From positions 4,030,001 through 4,094,000 of the forward strand of contig NZ_CP117460.1 in the NCBI RefSeq assembly GCF_030687145.1: 64,000 nt of DNA, read 5' to 3'. The notes beneath the pieces are model-generated. The model had not been told where the DNA came from. It ran no database searches and saw nothing but the letters and a program-made list of their open reading frames with translations. The first letter of the stretch is position 1, and the number at the start of each line of letters is the position of its first letter. The position numbers and the translations under genes were made by a program. The stretch is from Pseudomonas sp. FP1742 (GTDB lineage Bacteria; Pseudomonadota; Gammaproteobacteria; Pseudomonadales; Pseudomonadaceae). This document shows, one piece after another, positions 44,786 through 53,912 of this stretch.

Positions 44786-45232
44786 ATGACAAACCAATCC
44801 GCTATTGTCGAGGTGGTTCGAGAAACCGATCCTATGCTGCTCAGATCTTTGAATGACCTTCTCCCGCAGCTTTCCAAAAACGCTCAAGCGATGACAATGG
44901 AAGATTTGAAGCAGATTGTGGATTCAGAGTGCTCCGATTTATTGGTAGTGAGAGCAGCAGGTGGAGGAAGCATTTTGGGGGCGCTAACCCTAATTCATTT
45001 TCGCATTCCGACAGGCATTCGTGCCTGGATCGAAGACGTCGTAGTAGATGCCAGCGCTCGAGGTCAAGGGGTCGGCAAAGCACTCATACAAGCAGCAATA
45101 GAAAAAAGCCATGACCTCGGCGCGAGAACTCTGGATTTAACCTCCAATCCAGATCGTGAATCTGCCCATCACTTATACGAGGGGACAGGATTCTCGGTCC
45201 GTACAACAAAGGTCTATCGACATATCAAATGA
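44786..45232 (+). CDS. GNAT family N-acetyltransferase
   Basis: A 148-residue acetyltransferase with the acetyl-CoA loop in 'VVVDASARGQGVGKALIQAAIE' (Arg/Gln-x-x-Gly-x-Gly type) and the later 'NPDRESAHHLYEGTGF' block. GAGG precedes the ATG. The substrate is unknown. It stands alone, just outside the right end of the IS1182 element. Confidence 0.9.
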   Translation: MTNQSAIVEVVRETDPMLLRSLNDLLPQLSKNAQAMTMEDLKQIVDSECSDLLVVRAAGGGSILGALTLIHFRIPTGIRAWIEDVVVDASARGQGVGKALIQAAIEKSHDLGARTLDLTSNPDRESAHHLYEGTGFSVRTTKVYRHIK

Positions 45233-45409
45233 CTACGCACTGCCACTGAGCATCTCGATTGCATCACATGGTTTTTCCCGCTGGAAGTTTGTGTCTGACA
45301 GCGACTACTTTGTCCGGGGCAGGTATTGATGATGTGTCAGCGAACGCAAGATTGTTATCGGCATGTATACAAGAGCGGGATTGATAGATGCCAATACAAA
45401 ATGCAAAGC

Positions 45410-46336
45410 TTATTTAAGGATTTCGGAAGCTGAGGCAGATTCGGCGCTCTGCACCAGATCGATCAGCCAGGTGCGGAATGCCACGACTTTTTTCGAGTTG
45501 GCAATTTCCAGCGGCGTCACCAGGTAGAAACCCAGATCGGACTTCAACTTGAGGTTGAACGGCGCTACCAGTTTCCCGGCCTTCAAATCGTCATCGACGT
45601 AGGTGGAGCGACCGATGCACACCCCCAATCCGTCAATGGCAGCCTGCACCGCCATCATTGCCAAATCGAAGGTCAGCCGCGTGCCTTCGGCGAGTTTCTT
45701 CGGTTGCCCTGCCGCGCTCAACCACATGTTCCAGTCGTTGCTGGTCATGCCGCTGACCTGCAATAGCGCGTGATTGGCCAGATCGACCGGGCTTTTCAGG
45801 GCTTTGGGGCCAGTCAGCAGTTTGGGGCTGCACACAGGAAAGATCTCGTCGGACATCAGCCAGTCCGCCCGCAAGCCCTTCCAGTCGCCGAAACCGTAGC
45901 GGATCGCGGCGTCGATGCCGCCCTTGCGGAAGTCGACCAGTTCGGTTGATGCGGTGACCCGCACGTCAATGTTGGGAAATGCATCCTGAAAGGATGCCAG
46001 GCGCGGCAACAGCCATTTGGACGCTAGGGAAACCAGGGTGCTGATCGTCAATGCGCTGTTGTTGGTCGACTCGAGCAACATTTCCGTGGAATAGCGCAAC
46101 TCGTGAAACGCCGAGCGAATGCCAGGTAAATATGCATGGCCTTCAGTGGTAAGCGCCAGGCCGTCCTTGAGCCGCAGAAACAGGCGAATGCCCAGTTCAT
46201 CTTCAAGTCGGCGAATCTGATGACTGATGGCCGCCTGCGTGACATTGAGCTCTTCAGCGGCCTTCGTAAAACTCATATGGCGGGCAGCAGATTCAAACGC
46301 TTTCAATCCATTGAGAGAGGGAATTCTGGCAACCAT
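45410..46336 (-). CDS. LysR-family regulator, GcvA-like, of the adjacent cluster
   Basis: A 308-residue LysR protein. The winged helix at residues 8-66 ('LKAFESAARHMSFTKAAEELNVTQAAISHQIRRLE') resembles GcvA-type members, and an effector-binding domain follows. It is divergent from the PLP-enzyme gene, with about 141 bases between starts, the usual layout for a LysR regulator and its target promoter. The inducer is probably a metabolite of the cluster. Confidence 0.93.
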   Translation of the reverse strand: MVARIPSLNGLKAFESAARHMSFTKAAEELNVTQAAISHQIRRLEDELGIRLFLRLKDGLALTTEGHAYLPGIRSAFHELRYSTEMLLESTNNSALTISTLVSLASKWLLPRLASFQDAFPNIDVRVTASTELVDFRKGGIDAAIRYGFGDWKGLRADWLMSDEIFPVCSPKLLTGPKALKSPVDLANHALLQVSGMTSNDWNMWLSAAGQPKKLAEGTRLTFDLAMMAVQAAIDGLGVCIGRSTYVDDDLKAGKLVAPFNLKLKSDLGFYLVTPLEIANSKKVVAFRTWLIDLVQSAESASASEILK

Positions 46337-46477
46337 AAGACTTCGTAATGCTCATGAGATTTTGTCATAAGGTAGCACTCAAGAAGTCCTTTGCAAAATG
46401 TTTCAGCGGTCGTGGATCCTAGCGTCGTTCTCAAGCCACTACGGCTTGAAAACGACCACTCAAAGGATGAGATCGCC

Positions 46478-47773
46478 GTGAATAAAACAGTTGAAATCAA
46501 CAACAGCCCGGACGAAAAAGCGCCACAACTGAAGGCTCGCAATGCCTCGAGAATGGCTGAAATCAGCCGTCCGCATTTCGACGCCGCGTATGAAAAAGGT
46601 CTGATGGGGGTTTCCTGCCGTGTGCTCGACAACCGCCGCATCGAAATTGCCACCAGCGGCAAGGAAGTGATCGACTACACCCGCTGCGGTTACCTCAACC
46701 TGGACGCCCACCCCAAAGTGCTCGCCGCCGCCAAGGCCTCGATGGATGAAATCCCCTCGGCGCACTTTTCGGTAGCCCGCACACGCCTCTCCGCCGAGCC
46801 GCTAGTACGCCTGGAACACACCCTGGCCAAGCTGTTTGATGTAAACGGTGTGGTGGTGTTCCCGACCGTGGCTGCCGCCAACATGGGCGCCCTGCCGCTG
46901 CTGGCTGCCGGCCTGTTCACCGGAGGTGAGAAACCGCTGATCGCTTTCGACCGTTTCGCCCACGTGACTCTGCAGTACCACATCCCGGTTCTGCGCGAAG
47001 AAACTGACGTGATCGTGATCGAGCACAACGACCTCGAACACCTGGAGCGTCTGTGCCAGGGCGGTCGCAAGGTCGCCTACGTGGGCGATGGTGCCTACTC
47101 GATGGGCGGCGCGGCGCCGGTTCGCGAGCTGCGAGCCCTGCAGGACAAGTACGGTCTGTTCGTGTATCTGGACGATGCCCACGGTATCTCGGTGGTTGGC
47201 CAGCACGGTGAAGGCTTCGTCCGCTCGCAACTGGACAGCCTGGATGAGAACACCATCGTGGCCGCGTCCCTGGGTAAAGGCTATGGCGCAGCGGGCGGTC
47301 TGTTGATGCTTGGCACCAAGCACATCGAGAACTCGATCCGTCGCTATGCACCCACCTACGGCTTCTCCTGCGCACCAAACATGGCTGCCGTGGGCGCAGC
47401 ACTAGCGTCGGCGGAAATCCATGCCACGCCGGAATTGCACAAACTGCAACGCTCGCTGCGCAACAACATGAAGCTGTTCGACAACCTGATCCCAACCGAA
47501 ACCAGCGGCAGCGAATTGCCGATCCGGATCGTGCGCATCGGTAACGAAGAGGAAGCCATCGCCAAGGGTGAGTACCTGCTGCAACAGGGGCACTACACCT
47601 CCGTCGTGTTCTTCCCGACCGTACCACGCGGTCAGGCAGCACTGCGTATGTCGGTCACCTCGGCACATAACCCGGCCGACATCCTGGATCTGAGCCTGAT
47701 GCTCAAAAGCTGCGATTCAAATCGCGATAGTGCCCCTATCGCTGCCCAACTCCAGCCTGCGCTGGCCGTTTGA
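46478..47773 (+). CDS. PLP-dependent alpha-oxoamine synthase-like enzyme
   Basis: The GTG at 46478 follows AAGGATGAG and is preferred over a TTG at 46391, giving 431 residues. The fold type I enzyme resembles 8-amino-7-oxononanoate and aminoketone (CqsA-type) synthases: 'CGYLNLDAHP', 'DDAHGISVVGQHGEG', the PLP lysine Lys267 in 'SLGKGYGAAGG', and a C-terminal 'RGQAALRMSVTSAHN'. Such enzymes condense an amino acid with an acyl-CoA and lose CO2. It opens an operon with a dioxygenase and a dehydrogenase, not with biotin genes. Confidence 0.85.
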   Translation: MNKTVEINNSPDEKAPQLKARNASRMAEISRPHFDAAYEKGLMGVSCRVLDNRRIEIATSGKEVIDYTRCGYLNLDAHPKVLAAAKASMDEIPSAHFSVARTRLSAEPLVRLEHTLAKLFDVNGVVVFPTVAAANMGALPLLAAGLFTGGEKPLIAFDRFAHVTLQYHIPVLREETDVIVIEHNDLEHLERLCQGGRKVAYVGDGAYSMGGAAPVRELRALQDKYGLFVYLDDAHGISVVGQHGEGFVRSQLDSLDENTIVAASLGKGYGAAGGLLMLGTKHIENSIRRYAPTYGFSCAPNMAAVGAALASAEIHATPELHKLQRSLRNNMKLFDNLIPTETSGSELPIRIVRIGNEEEAIAKGEYLLQQGHYTSVVFFPTVPRGQAALRMSVTSAHNPADILDLSLMLKSCDSNRDSAPIAAQLQPALAV

Positions 47774-47799
47774 CTGACGTCGTGCAGGAGACTCTCAAC

Positions 47800-48672
47800 G
47801 TGAAGCGAACGGATTTGGCGGAAACCTTCGTCACGGCAGTGACGGATTTCGATATCAACACGGCTTCCCTGGACGAGATTCGTGCCATTCAGGAGCTGGT
47901 ATACGAACGCAAAGTGGTGGCACTGAAAAACCAGACGCTGACCCGTGAGGGCTATCAACAGTTCGCAGCGTGCTTCGGGGAACTCGAACAGTTCAAGCTC
48001 AAGAGTTACCACGACCCGGAGTATCCGAACATTCTGGTGATCAATAACCGCAACGGAGCTGGCGCGGTCGGTGCGCGCAAGCTCGGCAACATGTGGCATA
48101 GCGACTCCAGCTACCTGGCCGAACCACTGCCGCTGACCATGCTGCACGCGCAACAGATTCCCGAGACGGGTGGCGATACGCTCTTCGTGGATATGCAATC
48201 GGTGTATGACGATCTGCCCAAGGATCTGTACGAGCGGGTCAACAATCATCAGGCGGTACATGATGTTCGCTGGACTTACAAAGTCAAGGAAGACGATGTC
48301 GGGGAGTCGATCCAGGAAATCTTCACTCGCCTGGAGAAGACCTTCCCGGCCAGCACCCACCCAACGGTTGCCGTGCATCCGCGCACACAGCACGAAAGCC
48401 TCTACGTTAACCCGGGCTACACCACGCGCATCAACGGTTACTCGCAAGAGCAAAGTCGGGCATTGCTTGATGAGCTGTTTGCGTTTGCCCTGACGCCGGA
48501 GCGGATTTTCAACTACCAATGGGAGCCCAACGACCTGCTGATCTGGGATAACCGTTCGGTGCTGCACTGCGCTACCGAGCTGTCGCGGGATGCCCAGCGG
48601 GTGATGTTCCGCATCGGCGTCAATGACGGCGAGTTCTTTGCCCGGGACGCGTTACAGGAGCACGTCGCATGA
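47800..48672 (+). CDS. TauD/TfdA-family 2-oxoglutarate-dependent dioxygenase
   Basis: The GTG at 47800, nine bases after CAGGAG, is preferred over a TTG at 47770, giving 290 residues. The Fe(II) facial triad is visible: His100-x-Asp102 in 'MWHSDSSY' and His256 in 'NRSVLHCAT'. The 2-oxoglutarate Arg lies in 'QRVMFRIGV'. These enzymes hydroxylate or cleave small substrates. It follows the PLP enzyme by 26 bases and overlaps the dehydrogenase by four bases. Confidence 0.92.
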   Translation: MKRTDLAETFVTAVTDFDINTASLDEIRAIQELVYERKVVALKNQTLTREGYQQFAACFGELEQFKLKSYHDPEYPNILVINNRNGAGAVGARKLGNMWHSDSSYLAEPLPLTMLHAQQIPETGGDTLFVDMQSVYDDLPKDLYERVNNHQAVHDVRWTYKVKEDDVGESIQEIFTRLEKTFPASTHPTVAVHPRTQHESLYVNPGYTTRINGYSQEQSRALLDELFAFALTPERIFNYQWEPNDLLIWDNRSVLHCATELSRDAQRVMFRIGVNDGEFFARDALQEHVA

Positions 48673-49703
48673 ACAGGAAGCGCGTACTGATTGCCCATAT
48701 CCTGGGCGCCGAAGGCAAGCAAATGCTGCGCGAGCGTGACGACATCGAAGTGGTGGAGTTTCCTAACACCATCGAGCAGGGCCAGTTCCAGGCCTTGCTC
48801 GAGAGCTTCGATGAAGTGCACGGCGTGGTTCTCGGCCTGTCCCGGTTCGGCACCGCCGAATTGCAACGCGCACCGGGTTTGCAGGTGGTGTCGCGGATCG
48901 GCGTCGGCTTCGACGCCGTCGATATCCCGGCGATGACCGAGGCCGCCATTCCAGTGATGGTCTGCGCCAATGCCAATCACCGGGCGGTTGCGGAGCACAC
49001 CCTGGGCTTCATGCTGTCCCTGGCGAAACGTACCGAGGCGCTTACCCATCTGGTGCGCAACGGCGATTGGCATCAGCGCTACGACTACCTGCCCAGTGAA
49101 CTGGAAGGCCGCGAAGTGCTGCTCGTCGGTTGCGGGCGGATTGGCGCCCGTGTTGCCACGCTCCTCGTGGCGCTGGAGATGCGGGTCAAGGTGTACGACC
49201 CGTACCTCGCCCCACGACAATTGCCCCACGGCGTGGAGCCGGTTGCCGTGCTGGAAAACGGATTGGCGAGCGCCGATTACGTCAGCCTGCACTGCCCGAA
49301 GACCGCGGAAACGATCGGCTTACTGTCCGCCGAGCGTTTGGCCCTGATGAAACCACAGGCGTACCTGATCAACACCGCGCGTGGCGGCATCGTCGACGAG
49401 CAGGCGCTCTATCGGGCACTGGTCGAAAAACGTATCGCCGGCGCCGCGCTGGACGTGTTCCTGCCAGAACCGCCTTCCCATGGCAGCGGTCTGCCCAGCC
49501 TCGATAACGTTATCTGCTCGCCGCACCTGGCCGGGGTATCCCGCGAGGCAGTGAGCCGCATGGCAAAACTGGCCGCAGGCAACGTGCTCGACGTTTTCGA
49601 TGCTCAACCGAACCACGAAAACGCGGTGAACCCACAGGTGTTCGATCGATCGTTTTTTCTGGCCGACGCAGACTCCGTCGCCACCATCCCTTACCCAATT
49701 TGA
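48669..49703 (+). CDS. D-2-hydroxyacid dehydrogenase
   Basis: A 344-residue NAD(P)-dependent D-isomer dehydrogenase. The Rossmann motif VGCGRIG is near residues 153-159. The catalytic Arg is in 'NTARGGIVDE', a Glu site follows in the 'LDVFLPEPP' region, and the catalytic His is in 'CSPHLAGVS'. It resembles phosphoglycerate dehydrogenase in general form but lacks the ACT domain. In this operon it probably reduces a 2-oxo acid or oxidises a hydroxyacid intermediate. Confidence 0.92.
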   Translation: MNRKRVLIAHILGAEGKQMLRERDDIEVVEFPNTIEQGQFQALLESFDEVHGVVLGLSRFGTAELQRAPGLQVVSRIGVGFDAVDIPAMTEAAIPVMVCANANHRAVAEHTLGFMLSLAKRTEALTHLVRNGDWHQRYDYLPSELEGREVLLVGCGRIGARVATLLVALEMRVKVYDPYLAPRQLPHGVEPVAVLENGLASADYVSLHCPKTAETIGLLSAERLALMKPQAYLINTARGGIVDEQALYRALVEKRIAGAALDVFLPEPPSHGSGLPSLDNVICSPHLAGVSREAVSRMAKLAAGNVLDVFDAQPNHENAVNPQVFDRSFFLADADSVATIPYPI

Positions 49704-49706
49704 CTT

Positions 49707-50141
49707 GTGAGCAATGGAATGTACTTACGCTATCAACTGTTCGATGACCAACGCGACGCACTGATCCTCATGGCACGGATCATGATTCTGATCCTGTACG
49801 GCTACTTCGGCTTTACCTATGTCACCGACCACGGCAGCTTCGTGACCTACCTCAAATCGGTGAACGCGCCGATCCCTGAGTTCACCGCAATCGTCGCCAC
49901 CCTCGTCGAATTCTTCGGCGGACTGGCCCTGCTGTTCGGCTTCTGGACCCGTCCCATCGCCGCGATTTTCGTGCTGTACACCATCGGCACCGGGATCATC
50001 GGTCATGCGTTCTGGAACACCACCAATCCGGCCGATCATCACACGCTGTTCGTGCACTTCTTCAAGAACGTGAGCATCGCCGGCGGTTTCCTTTTCCTCT
50101 GCCTGTTGGGGCCTGGAAAGTACTCGATCGACAAACGTTGA
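49707..50141 (+). CDS. DoxX-family membrane protein
   Basis: A 144-residue protein with four membrane segments, matching the DoxX family ('LVEFFGGLALLFGFWTRPIA'). The start is the GTG at 49707, with an ATG at 49719 as an alternative. DoxX proteins are often encoded beside oxidative or quinone-related enzymes, and their role is unsettled. It begins three bases after the dehydrogenase stop and ends nine bases before a terminator-like hairpin. Confidence 0.87.
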   Translation: MSNGMYLRYQLFDDQRDALILMARIMILILYGYFGFTYVTDHGSFVTYLKSVNAPIPEFTAIVATLVEFFGGLALLFGFWTRPIAAIFVLYTIGTGIIGHAFWNTTNPADHHTLFVHFFKNVSIAGGFLFLCLLGPGKYSIDKR

Positions 50142-50149
50142 TCTGCTGA

Positions 50150-50182
50150 CGGCGGGTGCAGAAATGCGTCCGCCGTTTTTTC
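50150..50182 (+). terminator. Terminator-like hairpin between doxX and ubiD
   Basis: ACGGCGG and CCGCCGT arms, with partly paired inner bases, are followed by six T residues. It should reduce read-through into the ubiD-ubiX pair, which may need a promoter of its own. Confidence 0.75.
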
Positions 50183-50207
50183 TATTCAGTCCCCACGGAT
50201 ACCCAAG

Positions 50208-51716
50208 ATGAACGAATTGATTGAACCAGTTGCCGACCTTCGAGACTGGCTGGCGCGGGCCGAGAAGATCGGCGAACTGCAGACCGTCTCGCAAGCCGTC
50301 GACCCGATTGAAGAAATGAGCGCCATCACTTATCTGGTGGCCCGCCAAACCGCCTCGCCTGCGGTGCTCTTCGACCAAGCGGACTCGCCGCTGGGCTTGC
50401 GTCATTTGTGGAACATCTTCGGCCCGAGCGTGGCGCGCACCGCGATCACGCTTGAAGAGGCACCGGATACGCCGACCATGGAACTGATCCGGCGCACCAA
50501 AGACAAGCTCAAACACAGCATCGCCCCGCTTGAAATCTCGGCTGAAGCCGCGCCGATCTACCAGAACACCGTCACCGGCAACGACATCGACCTCACCCGC
50601 CTGCCAATCCCCAAACACTGGCCAAGGGATGGCGGCGCCTACGCCGGTACGGCGGATGCGGTGTTTACCCGGGATCTGGAATCCGGCTACTTGAACGTCG
50701 GCACTTATCGAATGATGATCCAGGGTCCCCGTGAGGTCGGCCTGTCGCTGGCACCGGGCAAGGATGCCCTGCGCCATATCCACCAGGCGTGGGCCAGGGG
50801 TGAGGCTCTGCCCGTCGCGGCAGCCTGGGGCGTCGATCCATTGATGATGGTGGTGGGGTCGCAGTCGTTGCCGCCGGGCGTCAGCGAGTATGATTTTGCC
50901 GGTGGCATCAAGGGCAAACCCGTTGAAGTGGTGCGCGCGAAAAACTCCGACCTACTGATTCCTGCCGCAGCGGAGATTGTCATTGAGGGCGTCATTCGCC
51001 CGGGCTCGACCCGTGAAGAAGGGCCTTTCGGCGAATTCACCGGCTACTACGGCTACAAGGACATCGATTGCCCGCTGATCGAAGTCACCGCCCTGCACTA
51101 CCGCACCCGACCGATTCTGACCAACGCGCTGATGGCCGATTTTCCCTCGAACGAGCAAAGCGCGTTTTTTTCCACCATCCGCTCGGCTAAGATCTGGAGC
51201 GACCTCGACAAGCTCGGAATCCAGGGCATTAAAGGGGTGTATTGCCCACCCGCCGCTGCCGGGGCCTTCGGCATGATTGTCATCAGTCTTGAACAGAAAT
51301 ACGCCGGGCATGCCGCACAAGCCCTGGCGCTCGCCAGTCAGGTGCCCGGCGGCGCCTACATCAGCAAATGGATCGTCGCGGTGGATGAGGACGTCGATCC
51401 CACCGACATGAATCAGGTGCTGTGGGCCATGGCCACGCGCGCCACGCCCAGCGATGACATCGACATTCTGCGTAACACCCGCGGCTCGCCGCTGGATCCG
51501 GCACAGAATCCGCCGGAGAAGCGTTTCTTCGGCTCCAAGGCCTTGATCAACGCCTGCAAGGATTACCGCAACATTCGCAACTTCCCGACTCGCACCCTGT
51601 TGCGCCCATCAGTCTATGAACGCGTGCGCGAGCGCTGGAACGATTTGGGTCTGCCGGGCGAAGCGCCGGTGATCAGCGCATTCGACAACGCGGTGGATTC
51701 CCATGAGCAGCCCTGA
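50208..51716 (+). CDS. UbiD-family prenyl-FMN-dependent decarboxylase
   Basis: A 502-residue (de)carboxylase of the UbiD family. 'LNVGTYRMMIQG' carries the prenyl-FMN/metal Asn and Arg, and 'REEGPFGEFTGYYG' carries the catalytic Glu-Arg-Glu group. Family members remove or add CO2 on aromatic or acrylic acids. Ubiquinone use is unlikely because the gene sits in a catabolic-type or biosynthetic cluster beside its own ubiX. It overlaps ubiX by 14 bases. Confidence 0.93.
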   Translation: MNELIEPVADLRDWLARAEKIGELQTVSQAVDPIEEMSAITYLVARQTASPAVLFDQADSPLGLRHLWNIFGPSVARTAITLEEAPDTPTMELIRRTKDKLKHSIAPLEISAEAAPIYQNTVTGNDIDLTRLPIPKHWPRDGGAYAGTADAVFTRDLESGYLNVGTYRMMIQGPREVGLSLAPGKDALRHIHQAWARGEALPVAAAWGVDPLMMVVGSQSLPPGVSEYDFAGGIKGKPVEVVRAKNSDLLIPAAAEIVIEGVIRPGSTREEGPFGEFTGYYGYKDIDCPLIEVTALHYRTRPILTNALMADFPSNEQSAFFSTIRSAKIWSDLDKLGIQGIKGVYCPPAAAGAFGMIVISLEQKYAGHAAQALALASQVPGGAYISKWIVAVDEDVDPTDMNQVLWAMATRATPSDDIDILRNTRGSPLDPAQNPPEKRFFGSKALINACKDYRNIRNFPTRTLLRPSVYERVRERWNDLGLPGEAPVISAFDNAVDSHEQP

Positions 51717-52269
51717 ACGCCGCATCGTGGTCGGCATCAGCGGTGCCAGTGGCGTGATTTACGGCGTGCGCACCCTGGTGCTGCTGCGCGAGCTGGGGCT
51801 CGCCACTCACTTGATCATGACCAAATCGGCTCAAGTCACGCTGGCCCATGAACTCGACATGAAAGTGGCAGATGTCAAAGCTCTTGCCAGCGTCGTGCAC
51901 GATCCGGCGGACATCGGCGCATCGATTTCCAGTGGCTCGTTCAAGACCCTGGGCATGGTGGTGACCCCTTGTTCGATCAAGAGTCTTTCGGAAATTTCCA
52001 GCGGCATCACCGGCAGCCTACTCAGTCGCGCCGCCGACGTGACGCTCAAGGAGCGCCGACCATTGGTTCTGATGGTGCGGGAAACGCCGTTGCATCTTGG
52101 ACACCTGCGCAGCATGACCCAGATCTGTGAGATGGGCGGCATCGTGATGCCGCCGGTACCGGCGTTTTACGCCCGGCCGCAATCCATCGAGGACATGGTC
52201 GATCACACGGTTGGCCGCATGCTCGATCTATTGGGACTGGACACCGGCAAGGTACGCCGCTGGGGTTGA
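51703..52269 (+). CDS. ubiX: UbiX-family flavin prenyltransferase
   Basis: A 188-residue prenyltransferase that attaches dimethylallyl to FMN to make the UbiD cofactor. 'VGISGASGVIYG' (phosphate loop), 'SIKSLSEISSGI', 'RETPLHLGHLRSM' and 'MPPVPAFYARP' are all family motifs. Overlap with the ubiD-type gene shows a dedicated pair. The housekeeping ubiX/ubiD are expected elsewhere in the genome. Confidence 0.94.
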   Translation: MSSPERRIVVGISGASGVIYGVRTLVLLRELGLATHLIMTKSAQVTLAHELDMKVADVKALASVVHDPADIGASISSGSFKTLGMVVTPCSIKSLSEISSGITGSLLSRAADVTLKERRPLVLMVRETPLHLGHLRSMTQICEMGGIVMPPVPAFYARPQSIEDMVDHTVGRMLDLLGLDTGKVRRWG

Positions 52270-52438
52270 ACATCGCTGTTGGCTGCATCTTCTGCAAGCG
52301 TGCTTCGGCGCCTTGCCGAATCGCTCTTTCACAACCTGAAGCCACGCAACAACGTTGTGTCTGCCTGCCTGCTCCACATGGGCAGGCAACGCAACATCTA
52401 TTCATTGAAACACTCACCGGTTAGCTTCGGCGCGCCGG

Positions 52439-53812
52439 TCAGCATTCCCTCACGACATCGACTTCGTCGGTGTACAGCCGCAGCACGGTCAACAGGCTGG
52501 CGGCAAAGAACGACAGGGCAATGATCGATAAGGCGCCGGTGGCGCGCCCCGACTCTCCGAGCGAGGCGCCGAGCAAGGCAATACCGGTCACTCCTCCACA
52601 TTGGCGCGCGGCATTGAGTACCCCGGAACCGACGCCGACCTTGCCGCTTGGCACACTCGCCAGACAAGCGCCGACGATGACCGGCAAGGTCGCACCGCCC
52701 AGCCCGATCAACAGCCCGCCGAGTACCAGACTGACGCGATCCATTCCGTACAGCGCCAACAATGCCGCCCCGAGTGCTCCACAAAGCATACCGGCAGCAC
52801 CGACTGAACGGGCACCGAAGGCATTCGACAACCGCCCCGAGAGCGTTGCCATGCCGCCGGTCGCAATCGTCATTGGGATCATTGCCAGACCGATCTCCAC
52901 CGGCGTCCGGCCCTGCCCCTGCAATGCGAACGGCAGCACGAACAGGCTGCCGTAATACGCCAGGGTTTGCAGAAACCCGGCGCCAATGGCGGCGGAAAAG
53001 GTTCTGGACTCGAACAGATTCAGCGGCAGCATCGGTTCACGCTGCGCCTGCTGCGAATAGATAAACGCCGCGCCCGAAACCAGCGCCACCAGCAACGTAA
53101 CGATGACCCAGGCGTTGTCCCAGCCCCACCCCGGCCCTTCAATCAGGGCAAAGATCAACGACACCAGCGCCAGCGCCGAAAGCATCTGTCCCGCCCAGTC
53201 AATCGAACGCGGCTGGATGGCAAGGCGACTGCTGCGTATCACGCAACAGCCCAGGGCAATCAGGCAGAACGGTACGTTCAGATAAAAAATCGAACGCCAG
53301 TCGACCAATTCCACCAGCATGCCGCCCAACAACGGACCGCTCACCAGCGCGAGTGCCGAGATCCCGCCCCAAAGGGCCACAGCCTTGGCTCGCGCCTTGG
53401 GGTCGGGATACGCCTCGACCAGCAGTGCCATGGAACTGGGCAGCATCAGTGCCGCACCGATGCCTTGAATGGCCCGCGCGGCAATTAGTTCAACAACGCC
53501 TTGGGCCAATCCGCAGGCCAGCGATGAACTCGTAAAAACCAACAGGGCAAACAGGAACACTTTCTTGGCCCCCAGACGATCACTCAACGCACCGGCCGAC
53601 AACAGCAGGCTCGCAAACACCAGGGTGTAGGCGCCGGCGATCCATTGCAGCCGATCCATACCCGTTGCCAGGTCACGCCCGATGCTCGGCAGCGCCACGT
53701 TCAGCGCTGTGACATCCAGCGCAACCATGAACGAACTCAACGCCACGCTCACCAGAACAGGAGCCGCCGAGACGGGTCTGGCCGCCAGATCCATTGACAA
53801 GGTTTTGCCCAC
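52439..53812 (-). CDS. MFS drug/metabolite exporter (DHA2-like, 14 TM)
   Basis: The GTG at 53812 has GAGGTG seven bases upstream and is preferred over a GTG at 53827; it gives 457 residues. About 14 membrane segments are visible. The 'DVTALNVALPSIGRDL' opening and 'SDRLGAKKVFLFALLVF' loop are typical of EmrB/QacA-type exporters. It is convergent to ubiX and divergent from the second LysR gene. It probably exports the cluster product or a toxic intermediate. Confidence 0.9.
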   Translation of the reverse strand: MGKTLSMDLAARPVSAAPVLVSVALSSFMVALDVTALNVALPSIGRDLATGMDRLQWIAGAYTLVFASLLLSAGALSDRLGAKKVFLFALLVFTSSSLACGLAQGVVELIAARAIQGIGAALMLPSSMALLVEAYPDPKARAKAVALWGGISALALVSGPLLGGMLVELVDWRSIFYLNVPFCLIALGCCVIRSSRLAIQPRSIDWAGQMLSALALVSLIFALIEGPGWGWDNAWVIVTLLVALVSGAAFIYSQQAQREPMLPLNLFESRTFSAAIGAGFLQTLAYYGSLFVLPFALQGQGRTPVEIGLAMIPMTIATGGMATLSGRLSNAFGARSVGAAGMLCGALGAALLALYGMDRVSLVLGGLLIGLGGATLPVIVGACLASVPSGKVGVGSGVLNAARQCGGVTGIALLGASLGESGRATGALSIIALSFFAASLLTVLRLYTDEVDVVREC

Positions 53813-53912
53813 TTTCCAACACCTCACTGTGTATTCAGAGGCGATCCTGAGGCTGTGCAGGTGCTTCGTAAAATTAAATCTCGATTAGCCGAACATAAGA
53901 GGAACTACTGAG

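Noticed and set aside
46802-47323. Long minus-strand frames across the PLP enzyme and UbiD genes
   Set aside because: They are antisense to well-supported enzymes with clear motifs and arise from high-GC codon bias.
52270-52438. Hairpin TGCCTGCC/GGCAGGCA between ubiX and the MFS gene as a terminator
   Set aside because: The stem is short and no T-run follows on either strand, so termination cannot be supported.
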